Source: Aplectana chamaeleonis (lineage: Eukaryota; Nematoda; Chromadorea; Rhabditida; Cosmocercidae). From it: a DNA stretch of 64,000 nt. The DNA lies in the NCBI GenBank assembly GCA_029168955.1, contig JAPDOI010000890.1, positions 1 through 64,000 on the forward strand. The letters run 5' to 3'. The notes beneath the pieces are model-generated. The model was not told the origin of the DNA and did no database searches. It saw only the letters and a list, made by a program, of their open reading frames with translations. Below, one piece after another: positions 37,701-45,965 of the stretch (positions within the stretch are counted from its first letter, which is position 1; the number at the start of each line of letters is the position of its first letter). The position numbers and the translations under genes were made by a program.

Positions 37701-39198
37701 TGAGAAACTGTTCGTCAAGGAGCTGGCCGAGCATAATAACAATCAGCAGCACCAGCATGGATTCCGCAAATCACACTCTACCACCACGGCGCTGCTTGAG
37801 ACTGTGAGCTATGTTTTGGATGGCTTCAACGCCGGAAAGCCTCAACGCACTGTTGGAGTAGCCCTGGACCTCACGAAAGCATTTGACACTGTCAACTTGG
37901 GCATACTGTCTGAGAAGCTATTGAGGTCCACCATCCCGCCTTGGCAGAAGCGATGGATTACCGCACTCATCAAAGGGCGCCGAGCAAAAGTGCTGTTTCA
38001 GGGACATGTCTCTAATAGCATTCCGATCGCTGCCGGTGTCCCTCAAGGAGGAGTCATATCGCCTGCTCTGTTCAGTCTTTACCTGGAAGATTTGCTCGTC
38101 TCCCCAAGTGACATCAAAGTCGTTGCGTATGCGGATGACATCACCATCTTGTGCCGAGACAGAGACATTAATATAGCTGCACGCAAGATCAATAGCTACC
38201 TCATCGTTCTGAAGAGCTTTCTCGATGATATGATGCTCACTGTCTCTGCCGCTAAATCATCTGTATCAGTTTTCTCCACTGACCCTAAAGAACACTGCGC
38301 TCACCCCGTTGTGAACAGGGAAGACGCTCGTCTGCCTGCCGCACGTTTCCCTAAGCTGCTCGGCCTAGTATTGGATCCTTCGTTGAGGTTCCACAAGAAT
38401 ACTGAGCAGAAACAGGCTACAGTGAAAGCAAAGCTCAACGTCCTACGAGCTCTGGGAGGAACGTCGTGGGGAAGTAGCAAGGAGACAATTTTGACCACCT
38501 ACAAGGCACTATTGCAGCCGGCGTTGGACTACGCTGCACCGGTATGGCAGCACATGATATCGGATTCATCGTGGACAAAGATGCAGCGAGTTCAAAATGC
38601 TGCTCTTCGGATTGCCACAGGGTATGCTAAAAGCACCCCAGTGAAACATCTTCATGCTGAAGCCCGAATTCTGCCAGTTAAGGAGCACTGCCAACTCCAA
38701 GCGCAGCAACTGGTTATTAATATTGTCAAGCAGCCTGACCACCCATTAAGAAGGATCATGAATCCCGTGAGAGAGAGACAAATCAGAAGGCCTTTAGCGG
38801 ATGCTCCCGAGAAAGTCACTATACAAAGATGGACGGACTCCCAACTGGATCGTCTGCGCCTTTTACGTGCGGAGCACACCAAGTTCGTCAGGGATCACTT
38901 GAGTAGGATGACCGTCAATCCCATATTGGGGGTCGTACCACCCGTAGTCAGCAACACCGAGATGGAACTCGGTAGGCGGGCTAGAAGTACCCTTGCCTCG
39001 TTACGCTGCGGTCACTCCCCTATGCTGATGTCATACTTGCATAGGATAAATCGCAGTAAGCCTGACGAGTGCCCGGACTGTGGTAGCCGTGGCCACATAA
39101 CTGAGCACCTATTTGATTGCCCAAAGAGGCCAACCACTCTGACAACAATGGATTTGTGGACGAATCCGGTTTCAGTCGCCCGTTTCTTGAACCTTTGA
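34760..39198 (+). pseudogene. LINE copy 3 ORF: 2A-like, PHD-like finger, endonuclease, RT
   Basis: AGIEKNPGP at 34807-34833 (a frameshift separates it from the finger), then CATCSEKVTWNG and QCFGCQRWVHLSCSGL (PHD-like). The hAT-like element interrupts here. Endonuclease from 36150: VHINLNGLRAKLSE, MVQETKLSPS, SLGGGVSIFV, a frameshift near 36530, AGDFNAHTFCSSLD, TRLPANGRSSSPDISLVSS and SDHIPVFVHV. A further frameshift near 37135. RT: NSKAVGPGG, GYRPISLLSQIV, TAG at 37693-37695, VAEKL, HGFRKSHSTTTALLE, VALDLTKAFDTVNLG, GVPQGGVISPALFSLYL and YADDITIL. The 3' part (37804-39198) is intact, ending CPDCGSRGHITEHLFDC. Confidence 0.93.
34962..36093. mobile_element. hAT-like non-autonomous element in the LINE
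   Basis: Ends CAGGGATGTGCGTAAT and ATTACGCACATCCCTG, flanked by the 8-bp duplication ATCACGAT (34954-34961 and 36094-36101). The sister LINE at 46269-46285 (CAACACGATTCTTCC) shows the uninterrupted site. Subterminal regions carry repeats of CGTTAGTCGTTAGTCG on both sides. 1132 bp; no transposase; interior non-coding. Confidence 0.95.
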
Positions 39199-39246
39199 CA
39201 AAAACCTTCCTGCGGCTGCAAAGAAGAAGAAGAAGGTGTCCCGATG

Positions 39247-39551
39247 GAGTATAAATAACCTGAAGCTCCACCACGTCGTTCCATCACAGCAGGTCGTGGA
39301 GGGCTCCAGTTGGCCGCAATGGGATTTTTTAAACCCACTTTCAATGCTTTCTATACGCATCGGCCGGGCTGGCAACGGCCGATCGAGCAACTGTGACCGG
39401 TGCCATAGAAGGATGAGAGAACATGGTAGAGCTACCGTGGTTTTAAAGAACAGAAAGTATGTAATCGGCTGCCAACTTAGAGGAATAACAAGAGTTCAGG
39501 GAAGCAAAGCAGTATTAGATCAAGCACATTTCTTAAGCCGCATTCAGTTAT
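39247..39551. other. no gene seen
   Basis: Sequence between the LINE target duplication and the next TTAA element. A 195-codon frame crosses it and the element but has no recognisable domain. Confidence 0.5.
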
Positions 39552-40313
39552 TTAAAGGCATCGTTCGCGCTGGAAACAACTTTCCATTTCTAAGGCTCAA
39601 TTTCATGAATGAGCCCGATAGACCACACCGGTACACTTTGGCGCGTCAAAAATGTAGGGTTATGAGGTTGGAAGGGGTTAAATACGAGGATCCGCCACCA
39701 TTTCTCACCAGCCAGTTGTCAACGGCAAAATTTACTATCGGAGATGAAGCCCCAATAGCATTTTCCCCTCATTTCTCAAGAAATGAGGATCTCCGGCTCC
39801 AAGGTACCCCAATCAATCAATGAAGTGTGTGAACCTGGATGGTCCAATCGGCTCTCCACCCCTTGCGTAAGCGTATCGTACGCCGCGCGGGTTCGATCAA
39901 TCGTTCAACGTGCGCGTTCCAGGTGAACTACCGGAGTTGTTTTGTCCTGTAGGAGACCCAATGGAAGCGATGCGGCAGCGTGTCCTGTAGGAGACCGCTT
40001 CGCTTTAGTTCGGTCTCCTACAGGACAAAACAGCTCCTGTGGGAGACCACAATCGTCGTTTTCTCCTGTAGGAGTCCTCTGCCAGTGTCGGAGACGTAAA
40101 ACCACTTCAGAAGTTAAGAAAAACTTCGGACGTATTGCACTGGACACACCCAATTCGGCGAAAAATCATTCTTTCAAAGGGTTTTTAAACGCGTTTATTT
40201 AGCGAAAGCTGGGATTTTTTGGGGTTTCTTTGCTATTATCGCTTACCTCAAGAGCTTGCCCACCTAAAACAAAAAAAATACGTCACCGTTTTTTGCGCGT
40301 ACGATGCCTTTAA
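39552..40313. mobile_element. TTAA-flanked element (762 bp)
   Basis: Starts TTAAAGGCATCGTTCGCGCTGG and ends GCGCGTACGATGCCTTTAA, the same end type as 13203-13747, but the interior is unrelated. The interior includes a tRNA-like stretch (about 39838-39925, with TGGTCCAATCGG and GGGTTCGATCA) and several copies of TCCTGTAGGAGACC in both orientations (39945-40080) that can form hairpins. No product. Confidence 0.82.
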
Positions 40314-40350
40314 CTAGCTTCCCAAGGCTATTTCAGCCAGCAGTACACTA

Positions 40351-40689
40351 CACTGCGTATCATAAATATAGGACATCCCCGAATTTGGTGGTCTCGGGTT
40401 TACCTGTCAGACCCTATACCTTTTTGCGACAACTCCGCTGTGATCAGAAAGTAAAATAATCCACATATACCTGTTTTAAGCAAGACTGGATTTTTGAGCC
40501 TTTTTGAAGAGCAATTTTATGTTCTAGGCAGCGTATCAAAATGATGACACCCTTGGTTATAAATTTCTTGATCAAAAATTGTGTGTAACCAAAATACCTG
40601 ATCAAAGAGAATATGAATAAGAAGATTTAACCTGCTCAATAAACCCGGGGCGTCAAATTTGGGGTATCCCATCTTTATGATACGCAGTG
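40351..40689. mobile_element. mariner-like MITE in INTS4 intron (339 bp)
   Basis: Left end CACTGCGTATCATAAATATA, right end the inverted equivalent CATCTTTATGATACGCAGTG, ~40 bp in all. Flanked by TA (40349-40350 and 40690-40691). The interior is AT-rich with no ORF. Confidence 0.87.
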
Positions 40690-40762
40690 TAGAAGAGATA
40701 CTTGACGCTTAAATATTTACCGTTTTGTGTGCTTTTGTTGAACGTTTACATCGTAAACACAC

Positions 40763-40895
40763 CTGAACACGGAGATTGTGCAAGTCGTTCTCAGTGAGAT
40801 TGTGAAGCGACGCAACAAGCCTAACAGCGCAAGGCAAACCAGCAACAAAACGGATTGGCTTCTCAACGGCAACATCCCGATTCGGTTCGGTGATC
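40763..40895 (-). CDS. INTS4: INTS4 exon (C-terminal beta domain), with a 1-bp frameshift
   Basis: Acceptor TTTCTTCAG before 40895, donor CAG/GTGTGTTT at 40763. In phase with the previous exon it reads ITEPNRDVAVEK; the rest, in the next frame, reads KPIRFVAGLPCAVRLVASLH and NLTENDLHNLRVQ. Both halves match the conserved C-terminal segment of Integrator subunit 4, so one extra base lies in the run TTT at 40860-40862 (133 bp instead of 132). This could be a sequencing or assembly indel or a real lesion. I did not find the remaining C-terminal exons. Confidence 0.82.
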
Positions 40896-40989
40896 TGAAG
40901 AAATAAAACGCATCAATGAAAGCGGCAGTGGCAGGACAACCCCCTCAGAAAATAAAAGGGTGCCATCAAAAAGCACAAAGATAAACTAC

Positions 40990-41188
40990 CTCTGCCCATT
41001 TGGATCGAATGCCTCCAACATCAGGGAATGAACTGGGTAGAAACGGAGCATGGGTTACGAGCAAATGCCCGAAAGTACCCACGGAAAGAATCTTTTTGCT
41101 TTCTGTTGTAGGGCAGTCAAGAGGCTCAAGAATGCCCGATATCAACGCCAGTGCTTGTTCGCACGGATCGCTAGCCACAGCCCAACGA
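40990..41188 (-). CDS. INTS4: INTS4 exon
   Basis: Acceptor TTTTTTTGCAG before 41188, donor GCAGAG/GTAGTT at 40990. 199 bp. The first base completes the Asn codon begun in the preceding exon, followed by RWAVASDPCEQALALISGIL and ending in phase 0 at GGIRSKWAE. The tail APFLPSSFPD then ITEP (next exon) aligns with the segment before the C-terminal domain of INTS4. Confidence 0.85.
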
Positions 41189-41247
41189 CTGCAAAAAAAT
41201 ACAAATATTAGCGGGAAATCTTTAATCCTGAGTTCCAATTCCCGCAC

Positions 41248-41432
41248 TTTTCAGCCTCCTCGATTGTCACACGAATGTTCTGCACAATTTGAGCATAACG
41301 ATCGGGAGCTATTGTCATCTCAACGAGAAGCTCCAGTAGCGATAAAAACATTCCTGCTTCAACAAGAAAGGAAGCCATCTCGGGAGGAAGGCCAGCGAAC
41401 TGATGCTCCGCACACCGCACACGCACAAGTTC
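41248..41432 (-). CDS. INTS4: INTS4 exon
   Basis: Acceptor CTTATTTCAG before 41432; the donor is AAA/GTGCGG at 41248 (a weak match to consensus), followed by a 59-bp intron typical of nematodes. 185 bp, encoding ELVRVRCAEHQFAGLPPEMA through VTIEEAE plus two bases; the phase fits both neighbours. Helical, Leu-rich, as expected for the region before the beta domain of INTS4. Confidence 0.82.
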
Positions 41433-41636
41433 CTGAAATAAGACAGGATATTTCAAATTCAAACTACTAGTGGAATCAGAACGCCGGCCTCAACGTGAGC
41501 TACAGCCCACAACCTATTGTGACCGCTTTCGGCTTGCTTTGTTCAGTTATTCCTTCAGACATTTCAAATAAAGTAACGGCTTCAAAACCTTCGGTTTTGC
41601 TTCTGGGGCCGAATCCATGAATAATAAACCCTTGGA

Positions 41637-42407
41637 TTAAAGGCAGTGATCGCGATCAAATATGCTTGTCTTTTTTTCCTCTCTAAACCCTTTTCTGGGT
41701 TCCGAGCAGGGATGAGCGGAACAAAAATATGAAATTTCGGAAATCGGTTTTCGGGTTTCGGAACATAAATTTCTTTTTCGGGTTTCGGAAATCGGGCGCG
41801 AAACGCCTGAAAATGCGCGGAAATGCTGTTTCCGGAACGCGAAACGCGGAAAAATTCAGAAATCATCTAATGTTTTCTTACGTCCCAGATGACCCGATAT
41901 TTTCGCATTCCGCAGCGTTTTCTGCGGTTTTCGGAATGCGGAACGCGGAATGCCAAAAATGCGCGAAACTGCGGGTTTCGGAACGCGAAACGCGGAACTC
42001 CGCTCATCCCTGGTTCCGAGTAGTAGGACCTATGAGAAAAAATCGCGAAAAAGCCGCTGTTTGAGCCAAATTTGAAGCCTAAAATTTATTGTCTCTTGAT
42101 GGTGGACGAGCGCACTCCACATCATCGGCATCGATCATCTCTAATATAAAGAACATCAGCTGGATTGAAATTGAATTTCATTCAATGAACATTGACTCAT
42201 TGAGTCAAAAACATTGACTAAAGTGCTTGCTTTCATTGTTCAACAGCACTGTGCAAGTGTGCACGAACTGGCATCTTTGAGTCCTAGAAACTCTAATTCT
42301 AGTCCGTTTTTAACCGCTCTACCTTCCTAGTTTTTCAGCTGTTTTCGATCTAAGCTGATTTTTGTGGTTTTTTCGATGACGTTTTTCATCGTGAACACTG
42401 CCTTTAA
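41637..42407. mobile_element. TTAA-flanked MITE with nested hAT MITE, INTS4 intron
   Basis: Starts TTAAAGGCAGTGATCGCGAT and ends ATCGTGAACACTGCCTTTAA. It carries the 306-bp hAT-like MITE at 41707-42012; without it the element is ~457 bp, close to the ~490-bp family length. No product. Confidence 0.85.
41707..42012. mobile_element. hAT-like MITE (306 bp) nested in TTAA element
   Basis: Ends CAGGGATGAGCGGAA and TTCCGCTCATCCCTG (allowing one mismatch), flanked by the 8-bp duplication GTTCCGAG (41699-41706 and 42013-42020). The interior is made of many repeats of TTTCGG/CGCGAAACGCGGAA in both orientations. Non-coding. Confidence 0.92.
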
Positions 42408-43173
42408 GAGTAACCGTAGTAGCGACATAGAAGCATAGAACTTTGGGAGGTGCAGGGTCCAGGTAAAAATTACCCTTAACCCCAGGGCTTACAGTTGACG
42501 AATTCACGCACTGGAAGGAATAAAATAGAAAATGATTAGAGCGAAACATAAAAAAGTTATCAATAAGCAGGCAAAATATAGGCAAGAATTGAGTAACTTA
42601 ATATAGACCGCATCCTTAATATTTATCAATGGATCTGGGCGCGCTTAAGTCGTCATATAATAAAAATTTGACAGAAAATATTTTTTTTAAAAATATTCCC
42701 AACAAGCTAAAATCGCCTCATCGAAAACATTTCGCGAGCCTATTTGGTACGAGAATTTACTATTCACAGATTTAAATGCTCCATACTGAAGCAGTCCTCA
42801 TGTAAAAAAAAGAAGAAACGATGGGCATTGGAGGATTATAGATTACCGAAACCACCTCTACACGTTGATGTAAAGTTCGAAGCAGTTCGAACTGTTATAT
42901 TTAGTAGTAGCGATAAACCTACATGTGCTTCAGAAGTCTCGAACCAACCTATCGGCACGCTCGTTCGTCCCTTGGTATATAATATGCAACCTAATGACTA
43001 TCTTTACTCAAATTATCCTCAAAACAAGGGCTGCATCCAAGAAAGGGCTGAAAGGCTACCCTCTGTAAAAGTCGGAATTCCGATCACTCATCGCCCGTGC
43101 GCGCGATGATGCTCCCTCAGTCTCGTATCCGTCCTTTCGATGTCTCTAGCATTTGCACACACACGCGAAGGAA
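42408..43173. other. INTS4 intron sequence, nothing recognised
   Basis: Part of the ~3.9-kb intron between the exons at 45324 and 41432. A 121-codon plus-strand frame at 42744-43109 has no recognisable domain and is antisense to the gene; not called. Confidence 0.5.
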
Positions 43174-43242
43174 CTATGGGAATTTTAGTAGTGTAAGTTG
43201 TTAGTAGAGCCAGGACCAAGATGTTAATCACTTTATTTGGTT

Positions 43243-43273
43243 GACGTTTCGGCCAATCGCCTTCGTCGGAACC
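43243..43273 (-). ncRNA. hammerhead-ribozyme-like motif, left arm
   Basis: On the minus strand: CCGACGA, a short stem (GGC, GATT, GCC), GAAA, CGTC. This fits the hammerhead core C-U-G-A-N-G-A / stem II / G-A-A-A except that U4 is C. Penelope-like elements are known to carry minimal hammerhead ribozymes in this position. Likely inactive because of the U4 change. Confidence 0.55.
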
Positions 43274-43452
43274 TGGAAAGTCAGAACATAAGTGATTTAC
43301 CCTCCCAAACACGCTTTCAAATTACAGAGGAAAAGGACGGTCTACTACGAGATATCTACCAAGCAAAGCAATAAACGATCACGCAACGCTCACCTTATCT
43401 GCGCCGAGCCAGAGTAGTATTGAGCGCCCTACGCTGCAGATGCAGTGGGTGG

Positions 43453-44190
43453 TCAGATGGCGCGCGTTCTCGACATGAAGACGTTGAGTCTACAGAGGTC
43501 AAGAAACGGGGCGAGCTCAGCTGTTATGGCTAAACACTCATCTTTTCTGTTCATTTTAGGATTTTTAGCGGTTATCCAAAACGCCTCTAAAGTTTTGCGC
43601 GCTGCGGTTTGTGGCTCCCGTGCAAGAATCCTAACGGTCACCTCAAACTCCATGTTCTCATGACATAGTCTCCGGTGGGCCCCCAGAGGTGTGGCCGTGT
43701 TGGACTTCCTCAAACCAGCGATATGTTCCTTTACACGCGTGCTCAGGGTACCACCAGTTTCCCCGATATATTCATCCTGGCAGAGGCCACACTTTATGAC
43801 GTATACTACCCCTGATGTCATACAGTCCCCCTCCCGACCGGACGGGCATACCACGCAATCGGGGGTGGCACAAAAACGATCGTACAGCCTATTGCGGATC
43901 AGCTGACGCTTCAGGTTAGGGGGAGGAATTTCGACCACCCTTACAGCATCTTCGAGGCTACATTTCCGCAGAGCCGCACGAATCGCAGAGCTGAAAGCGT
44001 CAGAAACAAATGGCAGGCAGAAAGAGATTTTGGGTGCACCGTCAGCTGCTCGAACTTCGCGCATCCCAGTGGTTTTGGGTTTGCACCGATAGCCATTGGA
44101 AATAGCGATTTCGCGTGCCAACTCTAATGAGTTGGTTTTTCCTTCGCAGTCAGATGAAACCATTTTAGCGGTGCTGAGCGGTTTCAGCAC
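43453..44190 (-). pseudogene. Penelope-like GIY-YIG endonuclease, left arm
   Basis: The open frame runs outward from the palindrome centre to 43453. Visible: RCKPKTTGMREVRAADGAPK, DRFCATPDCVVCPSG (Cys motif), SGVVYVIKCGLCQDEYIGET (GIY-YIG core: VVYVI and YIG), STRVKEHIAG (catalytic Arg and conserved His), RLCHENMEFEV and ARKTLEAFWITAKNPKMNRK (catalytic Glu, then Asn). The nuclease domain itself is unbroken, but the upstream RT is absent, so it is a 5'-truncated copy. Strand opposite to the right arm, same as INTS4. Confidence 0.88.
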
Positions 44191-44199
44191 CGCTAAAAT

Positions 44200-44881
44200 G
44201 GTTTCATCTAACTGCGAAGGAAAACCCAACTCATTAGAGTTGCCGCGCAAAATCTCTATTTCCAATGGCTATCAGCATCGGTGCAAACCCAAAACCACTG
44301 GGATGCGCGAAGTTCGAGCAGCTGACGGTGCACCCAAAATCTCTTTCTGCCTGCCATTTGTTTCTCACGCTTTCAGCTCTGCGATTCGTGCGGCTCTGCG
44401 GAAATGTAGCCTTGAAGGCGCTGTAAGGGTGGTCTAAATTCTCCCCCTAATCTAAAGCGTCATTTGATCTGCAATAGGCTGTACGATCGCTTTTGTGCCA
44501 CCTCGATGCGTGGTGTGCCCGTCCGGCGGGGAGGGAGACCGTATGACGTCAGGGGTGGTTTACGTCATAGCGTGTGGCCTCTGCCAAGATGAATATATCG
44601 GGGAAACTGATAGTACTCTGAGCACGCGTGTAAAGGAACATATCGCTGGTTTGATTAGATCCAACTTGGCCACACCTCTGGGGGCCCACCGGAGACTATG
44701 TCATGAGAACATGGAGTTTGAGGTGACCATTAGGACTCTTGCACGGGAGTCACAAACTGCAGCGCGTAAAACCTTAGAGGCGTTTTGGATAACCGCTAAA
44801 AATCCTAAAATGAACAGGAAATATGAGTGTTCAGGAACAACAGTTGAGCTCGCCCCGTTTCTTGACCTCTATAGACTGTGA
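44200..44881 (+). pseudogene. Penelope-like GIY-YIG endonuclease, right arm
   Basis: Inverted copy of the left arm. A frameshift after GAVRVV (about 44435) separates the N-terminal part from the nuclease; a second frame begins RCVVCPSGGEGDRMTSGVVY, then CGLCQDEYIGETDS, STRVKEHIAG and KTLEAFWITAKNPKMN, stopping at 44881. The arms differ at several residues (TGGTL against TDSTL), so they are not a simple assembly mirror. Confidence 0.88.
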
Positions 44882-45093
44882 TCTCAACGTCTTCATGTCG
44901 AGAACGCGGGCCATCTTACAACCCACTGTGTCTGCAACGTAGGGCGCTCAATACTACTCTGTCTCGGCGCAGATGAGGCGAGCATTGCGTGATTGCTTAT
45001 TGCTTCGGTAGATATCTCGTAGGAGATCGTCCTTTTCCTCTGTAACTTTAAAGGGTGTTTGGGAGGGTGAGCCACGTCTGTTCTGACTTTCCA

Positions 45094-45123
45094 GGTTCCG
45101 ACGAAGGCGATGGCCGAAACGTC
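45094..45123 (+). ncRNA. hammerhead-ribozyme-like motif, right arm
   Basis: CCGACGA, stem GGC-GATG-GCC, GAAA, CGTC: the inverted partner of 43243-43273 with the same U4-to-C change, followed by AACCGAATAAAG. Shared by both arms, so the change predates their divergence. Confidence 0.55.
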
Positions 45124-45323
45124 AACCGAATAAAGTTATTAACATCGTGGTCGTGGCTCTCCTAACAACTTACACTACTAACATTCAACTATGCCAAGAT
45201 TCAGTGACAGTCGTACTTGGTCTATGGGAATTTTGTTTTTTACAGGCTATATCAAAGTGCTCCACCCCGAATAGATTGAGACGTGTCCCGAAAATTATGA
45301 ACTAAGCCTAATTGATTCCTTAC

Positions 45324-45701
45324 TTGGTGAATCGCATTAGAAGCATCTCTGATATCTCCGCCACCTCGCAATACTACCTGAGCGAGCGATTCTAAAGCCG
45401 AGCTTATTTCGCATAAACTCGCAATGAAGCGAGCAGCACCTGCCAACGGCTCATTGAAGGCACTGATGGCGTTGGCATCTCTGAAATTCATCTGCAAGTT
45501 ACGACAATGACGAGGATATTCTGCATAATAGACTAACTTTACAATGTATCGTCGAAGAGCGTTCCTATCAGCCAGCGTAGGTTCACGAATAACTTCTTGC
45601 AACCTTTCGTAGGCATTTACAAGTATGTTGGACGTACTGCCTGGTAGTTCCGAAGAGGGAGACAGCGGGTGCGACACGTAACTGCCTTGCTTTTCCAGAA
45701 C
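45324..45701 (-). CDS. INTS4: INTS4 exon (126 codons)
   Basis: Acceptor CCTTCAAG before 45701, donor CACCAA/GTAAGG at 45324. 378 bp in phase 0 at both ends with no stop: VLEKQGSYVSHPLSPSSE, NILVNAYERLQEVIREPT and RGGGDIRDASNAIHQ. Predicted mostly alpha-helical, as in the central-to-C-terminal helical repeats of INTS4. Separated from the upstream exon by a 69-bp intron and from the downstream exon by a ~3.9-kb intron filled with transposons. Confidence 0.85.
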
Positions 45702-45770
45702 CTTGAAGGCCTTTCTTAGAACTTGAACGATCTTTTGTCAGAAAACTCCAATTTGAAAAACACGACTGAC

Positions 45771-45904
45771 CTTGATGGGAGCTACCAAATCAGAGGTAGC
45801 TGCGCGAAGGAAGCGATAGTGCTTCAAGACGCAGTCGGGCAGCAAAGAAATAATGGGCTCGTAGTTAGCTGCTGCATTCAACACCAAGATCAGCTTAGCG
45901 ATAT
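45771..45904 (-). CDS. INTS4: INTS4 exon
   Basis: Acceptor TATTTACAG before 45904, donor ATCAAG/GTCAGT at 45771. 134 bp. Its first two bases complete the Tyr codon begun in the exon ending at 53238, giving DDVFYIAKLILVLNAAA, then PDCVLKHYRFLRAATSDLV. This is the best-conserved block I recognise: INTS4 proteins have the pattern D-D-x-x-Y-I-A-x-L-x-L-x-x-N-A-A followed by H-Y-x-x-L-R. INTS4 is a HEAT-repeat scaffold that binds INTS9-INTS11 in the nuclear Integrator cleavage module. Confidence 0.9.
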
Positions 45905-45965
45905 CTGTAAATAAGACGCTATATTGTGCTAACAGTTAGGATACCAGCTTGTGCCAGAGCCCGGT

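Larger units (their letters stand above)
34656..39234 (+). mobile_element. full-length Jockey/CR1-superfamily LINE, copy 3, with TSD
   Basis: The 12-bp target GGTGTCCCGATG is duplicated at 34644-34655 and 39235-39246. The left edge starts at the same internal point (GCCGAGATGTCGT) as the copy at 45964, so this is the true 5' end. The right end is a short 3' UTR plus (GAA)n. Without the nested hAT-like element (34962-36093 plus 8 bp) it is ~3.44 kb. Domain order: 2A-like motif, PHD-like finger, AP endonuclease, RT, C-terminal Cys/His block. Confidence 0.95.
43187..45221. mobile_element. Penelope-like element, two copies head to head, in INTS4 intron
   Basis: Flanked by a 13-bp duplication CTATGGGAATTTT (43174-43186 and 45222-45234). 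Inside, two ~1-kb arms are inverted about 44179 (centre hairpin CCATTTTAGCGGTGCTGA). Each arm carries a C-terminal GIY-YIG endonuclease reading outward and a hammerhead-like motif near the outer end. GIY-YIG domains fused to RT are diagnostic of Penelope-like retroelements; the RT part is missing from both arms, so each is 5'-truncated. Confidence 0.88.

Noticed and set aside
40966..41247. 93-residue continuous minus-strand ORF
   Set aside because: It reads through a 59-bp intron and past a donor site; replaced by the INTS4 exon 40990-41188, which fits the phases on both sides.
42744..43109. 121-residue plus-strand ORF
   Set aside because: Inside an INTS4 intron, antisense, no domain, no splice or repeat support.
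45252..45677. 141-residue ORF as a stand-alone gene
   Set aside because: Its last ~24 codons are intron (after GTAAGG at 45323) and its start is an internal GTG; it is one INTS4 exon.
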